NCBI RefSeq assembly: GCF_001713375.1
Contig: NZ_CP016449.1
Location: 1,116,001-1,180,000 of the forward strand
Reading direction: 5' to 3'
DNA: 64,000 nucleotides
Source of the DNA: Hydrogenophaga sp. RAC07
Lineage (GTDB): Bacteria; Pseudomonadota; Gammaproteobacteria; Burkholderiales; Burkholderiaceae_C
Shown: positions 46,265 through 53,472 of the stretch, piece by piece
Position numbering within the stretch: position 1 is the first letter of the stretch
Layout: every line of letters begins with the position of its first letter
Notes under the pieces: model-generated
Databases searched by the model: none
Seen by the model: only the letters and a program-made list of their open reading frames with translations
Told to the model about the DNA's origin: nothing
Position numbers and translations under genes: made by a program

Positions 46265-46280
46265 GGGCCTGCTTCTTGCT
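46265..46280 (+). promoter_or_regulatory. Sigma-54-like promoter of the cytochrome c-550 gene
   Basis: GGGCCTG-CTTC-TTGCT: -12 element perfect, GG (46266-46267) and GC (46278-46279) correctly spaced, -24 element keeps GGC. Start expected near 46291, 32 bp before ATG 46323. Confidence 0.55.
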
Positions 46281-46322
46281 GAACTCCAGGGCATTCAAGC
46301 TTTTGCCATTGGAGACCTTTCG

Positions 46323-46814
46323 ATGAAAACACCATCCTTTTCGCTCTCGAAACGCGCAGCACGCGCGCTGCTGGCCGCGGCCGTGACCTGCGGTGTGGCC
46401 GCTGTCCTGGCGCACGGCGACGTGACACCCCAATCGGTGGACACCAGCACCTTGCCGCAGCTCGGCGCCAAGTGGCTTGACGCCAATCCGTTCAGCGCTG
46501 GCCCGGCCCACAAGGAAGCGTTGCGCATCGGCACTTCGGCCTACAACCAGAACTGCGCGCGCTGCCATGGCCTGGAGGCCATCTCGGGCGGCATGTCGCC
46601 CGACCTGCGCAAGTTCGACAGCGACTGCACCGGCATGGCCGACGCGGCCAAGAAGGCGGCTTGCTACAAGGAGATGGATGAGTTCTATGTGGCCACCGTG
46701 CGCCGAGGCCGTGTGCGCGATGGCCGCGTCTACATGCCGCCCTTCGAGGCCACGCTCACACAGGAAGCCATCTGGTCGATCAAGACCTACCTGGAAACCC
46801 GACGCGAGAAGTGA
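46323..46814 (+). CDS. Cytochrome c-550 PedF-like
   Basis: A 163-residue exported monoheme cytochrome. The N-terminal signal region is about residues 10-30 (ARALLAAAVTCGVAAVLAHG). Heme motif C78-A-R-C81-H82 with axial Met probably in VYMPPFEATL. PedF-like features: HGDVTPQSVDTSTLP and SPDLRKFDSDC, and two extra Cys (DC...AACYKEM). PedF takes electrons from quinoprotein alcohol dehydrogenases in pseudomonads. GGAGACC precedes the ATG. Confidence 0.88.
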   Translation: MKTPSFSLSKRAARALLAAAVTCGVAAVLAHGDVTPQSVDTSTLPQLGAKWLDANPFSAGPAHKEALRIGTSAYNQNCARCHGLEAISGGMSPDLRKFDSDCTGMADAAKKAACYKEMDEFYVATVRRGRVRDGRVYMPPFEATLTQEAIWSIKTYLETRREK

Positions 46815-46859
46815 TGTGCCCGCAGGCCGCTGGCGGCCCGCCCCCACAGGAGACAAGAC

Positions 46860-47729
46860 ATGACAGAACAACACACCCACCTCGATCGCCGCCAGTTGCT
46901 GGTTGGCCTGCTGGCCGGCCTGCCGCTGCTGGCCCAGGCGCAGACCGAACTGACGGACCTGGCGAAGATCCGCGCCAGTGGCGTGCTCAAGGTGGCGGTC
47001 TACAAGGACAACGCTCCGTTCTCCGACGGCCCGGCCAACGACGTGCAGGGGCTCGATGTGTCGATCGCCACCGCGTTGGCCAGACAGCTCAACCTCAAGC
47101 TCTCGCTGCTGCCGTTCGACGCGGGCGAGAACATGAACGACGACCTGCGCAACATGGTCTGGCGCGGTCACTACCTGGGCTATGGCCCGGCCGACGTGAT
47201 GCTGCAGGTGCCGGGCGACAAATACCTCATGGCGCGCAACCGCCAGGTGCTCATCCTCGCGCCCTACATGCGCCAGTCGCTGGTGCTGGTGTTCGACACC
47301 ACGCGCCTGGCCGATGTGACCAGCCCGGACGACCTCAAGGGGTTTCAGCTCGCGGCCGAACGCGGCGCCGGTGCGACCAGCGCGCTCATGGGTTACAGCG
47401 GGGGCCTGCTGCGCAACCAGGTCGGCATCCACAACACCGGCACACTGGCCGTGCAGGCCCTGCTCGATGGCAAGGCCGCAGCCGCGTACGTGACACGCGC
47501 CCAGGCCGAGTCGGTGCTTTCACGTGCCGAGGTCAAGCCCGGGCGGTACCGCCTCACCTCGCTGGCGCTCAGCGGCTTGCCGGACAACGGTTGGCCGGTG
47601 GGCATGGCGATCAAGGCCGAGCACAAGGAGCTGGGCCAGGCGCTGGAGACAGCCTTGCAGTCCATCCGCGCCAGCGGCGAACTGCTGGCGATCTTCAAGC
47701 AGCACGGCATGACGCTTACCGCGCCCTGA
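46860..47729 (+). CDS. Quinoprotein dehydrogenase-associated periplasmic binding protein
   Basis: A 289-residue exported SBP_bac_3-type (amino-acid receptor fold) protein; N-terminus LDRRQLLVGLLAGLPLLAQAQ. Blocks: IRASGVLKVAVYKDNAPFSD, NDVQGLDVSIATALARQLNLKLSLLPF, APYMRQSLVLVFDTTRLADV and YVTRAQAESVLS. In quinoprotein clusters this family is co-encoded with dehydrogenases and cytochromes and may help assembly or ligand delivery; its ligand is unknown. It follows pedF by 45 bp. Confidence 0.85.
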   Translation: MTEQHTHLDRRQLLVGLLAGLPLLAQAQTELTDLAKIRASGVLKVAVYKDNAPFSDGPANDVQGLDVSIATALARQLNLKLSLLPFDAGENMNDDLRNMVWRGHYLGYGPADVMLQVPGDKYLMARNRQVLILAPYMRQSLVLVFDTTRLADVTSPDDLKGFQLAAERGAGATSALMGYSGGLLRNQVGIHNTGTLAVQALLDGKAAAAYVTRAQAESVLSRAEVKPGRYRLTSLALSGLPDNGWPVGMAIKAEHKELGQALETALQSIRASGELLAIFKQHGMTLTAP

Positions 47730-47841
47730 GGCCCGCGGCTCCTGCGCGGCGCGACCATGGCGGCACCCGCCACCTGCAAGTGCTGCAGCTTGCAGAACGA
47801 CTGCCGATGTTGCGGGTTGGCCGGAGAGGACGCCTGGCGAT

Positions 47842-48960
47842 TCAGCTGCGATCGCGCTGGGCGCCGAGCTTGCGGTAGACCGTGGCGCGGCTGATGCCCA
47901 GGACGCGCGCGGCTTCCATCACATTGCCGCGTGCATCGTCCACCGCCTTGCGGATGAGGGCGGTCTCCACGTCTTTCAGCGGCACCGCTGTGCCCGTGCC
48001 GTGCATGGGTGCGCGCTCGCCGCCCGCATTGAGGCGCGCATGCACATTGAGCCGCAGGCCCGACCACAGCGGCACTTCCGCGGCATTGCGCTGCGCGCGC
48101 GCGGCATCGAACAGGCTCTCGAGCGGCGCGGCAAACACGTCGGTGCAATGGCCCGCGTGGCTCAGCGGGGCGATGCCCAGCATGTCGGCCGCGGGGCGGT
48201 TCAGGCCGGTGATGTGACCGTCGGCGTCGACACACACCAGACCGTCGCTGTCCCCGCCCAGCGTTTGACCGGGCCAGTTCAGGCTCAGCAGCAGGCGGTG
48301 CGGTCGGGCCAGCGCGAGCGCGTTTTCAATGCTGCGAGCCGACTGCGTGACCAGGTGCTTGAGCGCGGGTTGCTCCACCACATTCACGCCCGTGAGGTCG
48401 AGCATGCCCACGCACTGCCCGTCGGGCCCCCAGATGGGCGCGCCGGCGCAGCTGTAGACACTGGTGGCATCGAAGAAGTGCTCGCCGCGGTGCAGCCACA
48501 CCGGCTGCAGCTCGGCCAGCGTGGCGCCGATGGCGGTGGTGCCCACGGCGCGTTCGGAGAGGTCCACGCCCACGCGTGCGATGGTCGAGGCCTGCGGGTT
48601 GTGTCGGTCCACCGGGCCGTTGACGTCGATGACCAGGCCGCTGGCGTCGGTGAGGATGGCGAAGTAGCGCGTGTTGGCCATGGCCCGCGTGAGCGACTGG
48701 ATCACCGGCGCCGCAGCCCGCAGCAACGGCTGGTTCGCGTCGATGGCGTTGCGCACCGCGCTGTGGGTCACGGCGTCGAAGGTGATCGGCTGGTGCGGGT
48801 TGAAGCCCATGCCGAGGCAGCGCCGCCAGGAGCGGTCGATCCACGGTGAGAGCGCCGCCGGCGCGTTCGGGTCGCGCGTGTCCAGCACCGACTTGCGCGC
48901 CTGTTCGATCAGGGCCAGGCGGTGCGGGTGGGCGGGGGGAGACTGCGGGTGGGAAGTCAC
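47842..48960 (-). CDS. AcoR-like GAF/Fis-HTH regulator without AAA+ domain
   Basis: A 372-residue regulator. The N-terminus has the AcoR pattern LSPWIDRSWRRCLGMGFNPHQPI, a GAF-type sensor follows (FAILTDASGLVIDVNGPVDRHNP, ERAVGTTAIGATLAELQPVWLHRGEHFF), then PAS-like NRPAADMLGIAPL, and a Fis-type HTH (RGNVMEAARVLGISRATVYRKL). No Walker A or GAFTGA segment is present, so it cannot itself remodel sigma-54 holoenzyme. GTG 48960 is the likely start, with weak ribosome binding. It heads toward the MocA/XdhC genes on the same strand and probably controls the divergent aor operon. Confidence 0.82.
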   Translation of the reverse strand: MTSHPQSPPAHPHRLALIEQARKSVLDTRDPNAPAALSPWIDRSWRRCLGMGFNPHQPITFDAVTHSAVRNAIDANQPLLRAAAPVIQSLTRAMANTRYFAILTDASGLVIDVNGPVDRHNPQASTIARVGVDLSERAVGTTAIGATLAELQPVWLHRGEHFFDATSVYSCAGAPIWGPDGQCVGMLDLTGVNVVEQPALKHLVTQSARSIENALALARPHRLLLSLNWPGQTLGGDSDGLVCVDADGHITGLNRPAADMLGIAPLSHAGHCTDVFAAPLESLFDAARAQRNAAEVPLWSGLRLNVHARLNAGGERAPMHGTGTAVPLKDVETALIRKAVDDARGNVMEAARVLGISRATVYRKLGAQRDRS

Positions 48961-49000
48961 AACAGAATTAAAGCAGCGTTTGAACGCCCTGGTGTGGTCG

Positions 49001-49690
49001 TCAGGTGTTCGCGGGATCGGTGTTAACCCCCGTCGCAGGCTCGGGCCAGCGGCAGACCCAGCCGGTGTCGCGGGCCAGGGTGTGCACGTCATCGGGCGTG
49101 TCGAGGTCGCGCGTGTGGTGTGGGTTGTCCACCACCCACGGCAAGGTGGCCTGCGGGTGCGCCGCGCGCCACTGCCGCAGGCTGGTGCCGGGAGCGCCGA
49201 GCAGATCGGCGCGCACCGCGACGTCGAACACCACCGGATGGCCGGGCACACCGTTCACCATGGGCACCACCAGCTGGCAATCGCTGGGGCGGCGCTGAAA
49301 CGCATGCAGCACCGCGCCGATGTCGGCCGCGTTGATCAGGGGCTGGTCGGCCAGCAGCACCATCACGGCATGAACGTCGTTGCCCAGCGCGCGCAAGCCG
49401 ATGTGCAGCGACGGGGCCGGGTCGTCCTCGGGCATGGGGTTGATCACCTGGCGTGGTGCGAGGTGCGCAGGCCATTGCGCCAGGTGCGCCTGGATCTCGG
49501 CGGCGTGGTGGCCGAGCACCAGCACCGGCGTGGGAAGCCCGACGCCGCGCACCGCGCGCACCAGCCGCTCCAGCAGGCTCTGGCCTTGCACCTCCAGCAG
49601 ACACTTGGCCCGCCCGCCCATGCGCCGCCCGGCACCCGCGGCCAGGATGAGCACGCCGGTGCGAAGGGGCTGTGGCGTTGCGGTGTTCAA
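49001..49690 (-). CDS. MocA/MobA-like nucleotidyltransferase
   Basis: A 229-residue glycosyltransferase-A-fold nucleotidyltransferase: VLILAAGAGRRMGGRAKCLLEVQG is the NTP-binding motif, with AVMVLLADQPLI and a second Mg-site region. It resembles molybdenum cofactor cytidylyltransferase MocA. It overlaps the xdhC-family gene by 4 bp, a pairing usual with Mo hydroxylases of the xanthine oxidase family. Here the only Mo/W enzyme in the window is of the AOR family, whose cofactor carries no nucleotide, so the physiological target is uncertain. Confidence 0.82.
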   Translation of the reverse strand: MNTATPQPLRTGVLILAAGAGRRMGGRAKCLLEVQGQSLLERLVRAVRGVGLPTPVLVLGHHAAEIQAHLAQWPAHLAPRQVINPMPEDDPAPSLHIGLRALGNDVHAVMVLLADQPLINAADIGAVLHAFQRRPSDCQLVVPMVNGVPGHPVVFDVAVRADLLGAPGTSLRQWRAAHPQATLPWVVDNPHHTRDLDTPDDVHTLARDTGWVCRWPEPATGVNTDPANT

Positions 49691-50775
49691 CGCGAGCTGG
49701 TGGGTGAGAAGCAGGCCGGGCCGGAGGGCTCGGCGGTGCCATCGGTCAATGCGTTTTTGGCGTGTGTCACGTCCATGTCGCGCGGCAGCGGCACGCCGTT
49801 TTTCACGGCCAGCACCTCGGCCATGATGCTCACCGCGATCTCGGGCGGCGTCTTGCTGCCGATGTAGATCCCGATCGGGCCACGCAGTCGCGCCAGGCTT
49901 TCGGCGGTCTGCTCGAAGTGTTCAATCAATCGGGCGTGGCGCGCTTCGTTGTTGCGCCTTGAACCGATGGCGCCCACGTAAAAGGCCTCGGTGTCCAGCG
50001 CTTCGAGCAGGGCGAGGTCGTCGAGCTTGGGGTCGTGCGTGAGCGCGATCACGCAGCTGCGGCGATCCACCTTGAAGTCGCGAACCACGTCGTCGGGCAT
50101 GTCGGTGAGCAAGGCCACGCCGGGCACCGCCCAGGCCGTGCGGTACTCCTCGCGCGGGTCGCACACGGTGACCGCGAAGCCGCTGAACAGCGCCATGGTG
50201 GCGAGGTACTCGGTGAGCTGGCCGGCGCCGATCAGCAGCATGCGGTACTCGGGGCCGAAGGTGTTGGCCAGCACCGCATCGTCGTCGATCAGCGGCGACG
50301 GTGCGGTGACCGCGCGCAGCTCCACGCGGCCGCTCGCCAGCTCGGTACGGCGCTGCACCATCTGGCCATCAGCCAGGGTCTGCACCAGCGCGAGCAGCGA
50401 GGCCGTGTCGGGGTTGAATTCGAGCACCAGTTCCAGCGTGCCGCCGCAGGGCAGGCCGAAGCGGTGTGCGTCGTCCGCGCTCACGCCGTACTGCACGCGC
50501 TGTGGTGTGCTGTCGGGGATGTCGTGCGTGATGCCGGCCACACCCGCGCTGGCCCCGGTCTGGTGGGCGCGGCTGTAGCGGTAGATCAGGTCGTCTTCGA
50601 TGCACCCGCCGGAGACCGAACCGACCACCGCGCCGCTCTCGCACAAGGCCATGATCGAGCCCACTGGGCGCGGCGACGAACCCCAGGTGCGCACCACGGT
50701 GGCGAGCAGGGCGCGTTGCCCCTGGGAGCGCCAGCCGTGCAGCGTGCGCAGGACGGTGACGTCGAGGTTTTCCAT
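49687..50775 (-). CDS. XdhC family protein
   Basis: A 362-residue cofactor maturation protein. The XdhC_CoxI domain has TVVRTWGSSPRPVGSIMAL and GSVSGGCIEDDLI; the Rossmann-type XdhC_C domain has MLLIGAGQLTEYLATMA, DPREEYRT and the VGAIGSRRNNEARHARL segment. XdhC binds Mo cofactor, promotes sulfuration and insertion into Mo hydroxylases. ATG 50775 (MENLDVTVLRTLHG) matches the family; the frame is open upstream. It is divergent from the aor operon with a 258-bp gap. Confidence 0.87.
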   Translation of the reverse strand: MENLDVTVLRTLHGWRSQGQRALLATVVRTWGSSPRPVGSIMALCESGAVVGSVSGGCIEDDLIYRYSRAHQTGASAGVAGITHDIPDSTPQRVQYGVSADDAHRFGLPCGGTLELVLEFNPDTASLLALVQTLADGQMVQRRTELASGRVELRAVTAPSPLIDDDAVLANTFGPEYRMLLIGAGQLTEYLATMALFSGFAVTVCDPREEYRTAWAVPGVALLTDMPDDVVRDFKVDRRSCVIALTHDPKLDDLALLEALDTEAFYVGAIGSRRNNEARHARLIEHFEQTAESLARLRGPIGIYIGSKTPPEIAVSIMAEVLAVKNGVPLPRDMDVTHAKNALTDGTAEPSGPACFSPTSSR

Positions 50776-50883
50776 GGCGGGCTTGGGTTGCTGTGGGGGG
50801 ATCGGGAGGTCTTGGCGAGAACGCTTGCGCAAGGGCGGAAGCAGCATGCCACGAAGCGTACCGGGCGCAACGTGCAACGGGCC

Positions 50884-50898
50884 GTCTCAATCTGAGAC
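50884..50898. promoter_or_regulatory. Perfect palindrome in the aor promoter region
   Basis: GTCTCA-ATC-TGAGAC, 6-bp perfect arms. It lies 136 bp before aorA and 108 bp before the xdhC start, so it could serve either operon. The divergent regulator at 47842 has a Fis-type HTH and is the likely reader. Confidence 0.5.
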
Positions 50899-51033
50899 TT
50901 TTTCGCCGAGAGCCCCGCAAACCCGGGTAAACCCTCAACCCGAAATGCCGCCAGACACAAAAAATCGTATGAGCAGATGTGCATAGGCGCTCCTCAAGTG
51001 CAATGCGTCTGTTACCCACACGGAGACACAACG

Positions 51034-51513
51034 ATGCAAAAAGTCCTTCACATCAACCCCGATAAATGCACCGGCTGCCTGCAGTGCGAAATGGCCTGTT
51101 CGTTCGAGAACTACGGGACCTACGCCACGTCGAAGTCGCGCATCAAGGTTTTTGACTTCCACCACACCGGCAAGAAAGTGCCCTACACCTGCACGCAGTG
51201 CGACGAGGCCTGGTGCCTGCACGCCTGCCCGGTGGAAGCGATCACCGTGGACAAGATGACCGGCGCCAAGGTGGTGAACGAGACCACCTGCGTGGGTTGC
51301 AAGGTCTGCACCATTGCCTGCCCGTTCGGCACCATCAACTACGTGCAGGAAACCGGCAAGGTCCAGAAGTGCGACCTGTGCGGTGGCGAGCCGGCCTGCG
51401 CCGAAGCCTGCCCCACGGCCGCCATCACGTTCATCGATGCGAACTGGACCGGCATGGACAAGATGAAGCAGTGGGCCGACAAGCTGGGCAACCAGCCGTC
51501 CACCGCCGCCTGA
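51034..51513 (+). CDS. aorA: Ferredoxin-type subunit of tungsten aldehyde oxidoreductase (AorA-like)
   Basis: A 159-residue cytoplasmic polyferredoxin with four cysteine groups for four [4Fe-4S] clusters: CTGCLQCEMACS, CTQCDEAWCLHACP, CVGCKVCTIACP and CDLCGGEPACAEACP. In Aromatoleum aromaticum the AorA subunit links the W enzyme to the FAD subunit through such clusters. ATG 51034 has GGAGACACAACG upstream, identical over 15 bases to the start region of the beta-propeller gene at 26018. It is 28 bp from aorB. Confidence 0.88.
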   Translation: MQKVLHINPDKCTGCLQCEMACSFENYGTYATSKSRIKVFDFHHTGKKVPYTCTQCDEAWCLHACPVEAITVDKMTGAKVVNETTCVGCKVCTIACPFGTINYVQETGKVQKCDLCGGEPACAEACPTAAITFIDANWTGMDKMKQWADKLGNQPSTAA

Positions 51514-51541
51514 TCCGACCCACCCTCACAGGAGAATCAAT

Positions 51542-53389
51542 ATGTCATGGGCTGGAAAAATCCTCCGCGTCAACCTGACCGCGGGCACCGTTAAATCCGA
51601 ACCGCTGAACACCGAGTGGGCACGTTCCTACATCGGCTCGCGTGGGCTGGGCAGCAAGTACCTGGTGAGCGAGGTTGACCCCAAGGTCGACCCGCTGTCG
51701 CCCGAGAACAAGATCATCTGGGCCACCGGCCCCTTGACCGGCACCATGGCCTCCACCGGCGGCCGTTACACCGTGATCACCAAGGGCCCGCTGACCGGGG
51801 CCATTGCGTGTTCGAACTCGGGCGGCTACTGGGGCGCCGAGCTCAAGATGGCCGGCTGGGACATGATCATCTTCGAGGGCAAGTCTCCGAAGCCGGTCTA
51901 TCTCTACATCAACGACGACGAGGCCGAGCTGCGCGACGCCGGCCACCTCTGGGGTCAGAGCGTGTGGAAGACCGAAGAGGTTCTCAAGTCCAGCCTGCAG
52001 GACCCGCTGGTGCGCGTGTCGAGCATCGGCAAGGCCGGTGAAAACGGCGTGCTGTACGCGGCGGTGGTGAACGACCTGCACCGAGCGGCCGGCCGTTCCG
52101 GCGTGGGCGCCGTCATGGGCAGCAAGAACCTGAAGGCCATTGCCGTGCGCGGCACCAAGGGCGTGGGCAACATCCGCGACCCCAAGGCCTTCATGAAGAC
52201 CACCTTCGAGAAGAAGAAGATCCTGGCCGAGAACGCGGTGACGGGTCAGGGCCTGCCGGCCTACGGCACGCAGGTGCTCATGAACGTGATCAACGAGATG
52301 GGCGCACTGCCCACGCGCAATCACCGCGACGTGCAGTTCGAAGGCGCGAAGGACATCTCGGCCGAAGCCATGGTCACCCCGCGCGAGAGCGACGGCAAGA
52401 AGCACCTGGTGACCAACCAGGCCTGCTTCGGTTGCACCATTGCGTGCGGTCGCATCAGCAAGATGGACGAGAACCACTTCACCGTGAAGAACAAGCCGCA
52501 GTACTGGGGCGCCAACGGCGGCCTGGAGTACGAAGCGGCCTGGGCGCTGGGTGCTGCCAACGGCGTGAACGATCTGGAAGCACTGCAATACGCCAACCTG
52601 TTGTGCAACGAAGAAGGGTTTGATCCCATCAGCTTCGGTGCCACCGTGGGCGCGGTGATGGAGCTCTACGAAATGGGCGTGCTCACCGCCGAGCAGCTCG
52701 GCATCGACGCCAAGTTCGGTTCGGCGCAAGCCTTGGCCCACTTTGCCGAGATCACCGCGCGCGGCGAAGGCTTCGGCAAGGAGATCGGCATGGGCTCCAA
52801 GCGCCTGACCGAAAAATACGGCCACCCCGACCTGTCCATGAGCGTGAAGGGCCAGGAGTTCCCGGCCTACGACGGTCGCGCGATCCAGGGCATCGGCCTG
52901 GCGTACGCCACGAGCAACCGCGGCGCCTGCCACCTGCGCGGCTACACCATCGCGTCTGAAGTGCTGGGCATTCCGGTCAAGACCGATCCGGTCGAGAGCG
53001 AAGGCAAGCCGGAGCTGGTGAAGGCGTTCCAGGACGCCACCGCCGCGTTCGACTCCTCGGGCCTGTGCGTGTTCACCACCTTCGCCTGGGGCGTGGCCGA
53101 TCTGGCACCGCAGCTGCAAGCCGCGTGCAACGAAGAGTTCACCACCGAAGAGCTGGAGAAGATCGGTGAGCGCATCTGGAACATGGAGCGCGAATTCAAC
53201 AACGCCGCGGGCTTCACGTCCAAAGACGACAGCCTGCCCAAGCGCCTGCTGACCGAAGCGGCCAAGACCGGTGCTTCCAAAGGCATGGTCAGCAAGCTGC
53301 CCGAGATGCTGCCCAAGTACTACGCCGCACGCGGCTGGGACACCGAAGGCCGCCCCACCGCCGAGACCCGCGCGCGCTTGAGCCTGTAA
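51542..53389 (+). CDS. aorB: Tungsten-containing aldehyde ferredoxin oxidoreductase large subunit (AorB-like)
   Basis: A 615-residue cytoplasmic enzyme of the AOR family, oxidising aldehydes to carboxylic acids, or reducing acids, with a bis-pyranopterin tungsten cofactor. Domain 1: SWAGKILRVNLTAG... with GSRGLGSKYL, AGRSGVGAVMGSKNLKAI. The [4Fe-4S] ligands are Cys295, Cys298 and Cys302 (ACFGCTIACG) and Cys509 (GLCVF), matching the CxxCxxxC...C pattern. AYATSNRGACHLRGYT is a conserved AOR segment near the pterin. The subunit pattern with a ferredoxin and FAD protein is the mesophilic AOR type rather than the archaeal one-subunit type. Confidence 0.93.
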   Translation: MSWAGKILRVNLTAGTVKSEPLNTEWARSYIGSRGLGSKYLVSEVDPKVDPLSPENKIIWATGPLTGTMASTGGRYTVITKGPLTGAIACSNSGGYWGAELKMAGWDMIIFEGKSPKPVYLYINDDEAELRDAGHLWGQSVWKTEEVLKSSLQDPLVRVSSIGKAGENGVLYAAVVNDLHRAAGRSGVGAVMGSKNLKAIAVRGTKGVGNIRDPKAFMKTTFEKKKILAENAVTGQGLPAYGTQVLMNVINEMGALPTRNHRDVQFEGAKDISAEAMVTPRESDGKKHLVTNQACFGCTIACGRISKMDENHFTVKNKPQYWGANGGLEYEAAWALGAANGVNDLEALQYANLLCNEEGFDPISFGATVGAVMELYEMGVLTAEQLGIDAKFGSAQALAHFAEITARGEGFGKEIGMGSKRLTEKYGHPDLSMSVKGQEFPAYDGRAIQGIGLAYATSNRGACHLRGYTIASEVLGIPVKTDPVESEGKPELVKAFQDATAAFDSSGLCVFTTFAWGVADLAPQLQAACNEEFTTEELEKIGERIWNMEREFNNAAGFTSKDDSLPKRLLTEAAKTGASKGMVSKLPEMLPKYYAARGWDTEGRPTAETRARLSL

Positions 53390-53423
53390 GACTCGGCCCC
53401 GAACCGCCTTTGGCCTGAACCCA

Positions 53424-53457
53424 GGGGGCAGTCACCACGCTGCCCCCTTTCTTTTTT
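53424..53457 (+). terminator. Intra-operon hairpin terminator between aorB and aorC
   Basis: GGGGGCAG (53424-53431) and CTGCCCCC (53440-53447), 8-base loop, followed by TTTCTTTTTTT. It is a typical intrinsic terminator between two genes of one apparent operon, so read-through must be partial or aorC has another promoter. Confidence 0.82.
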
Positions 53458-53472
53458 TCGAGGAGACAAGAC

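Larger units (their letters stand above)
45914..46322. other. 409-bp intergenic region between the divergent regulator and cytochrome c-550 genes
   Basis: No open frame with coding character. It contains an inverted repeat at 46064-46089, a sigma-54-like promoter at 46265-46280 for the plus strand, and the possible alternative start of the regulator at 46021. Half-sites of the TGTCAC/GTGACA type also occur (TGTGACA near 46183). Confidence 0.6.

Noticed and set aside
50810..50832. TTGGCGAGAACGCTTGC as a sigma-54 promoter for aor
   Set aside because: GG to GC spacing is 11, not 10, and it lies more than 200 bp upstream of aorA.
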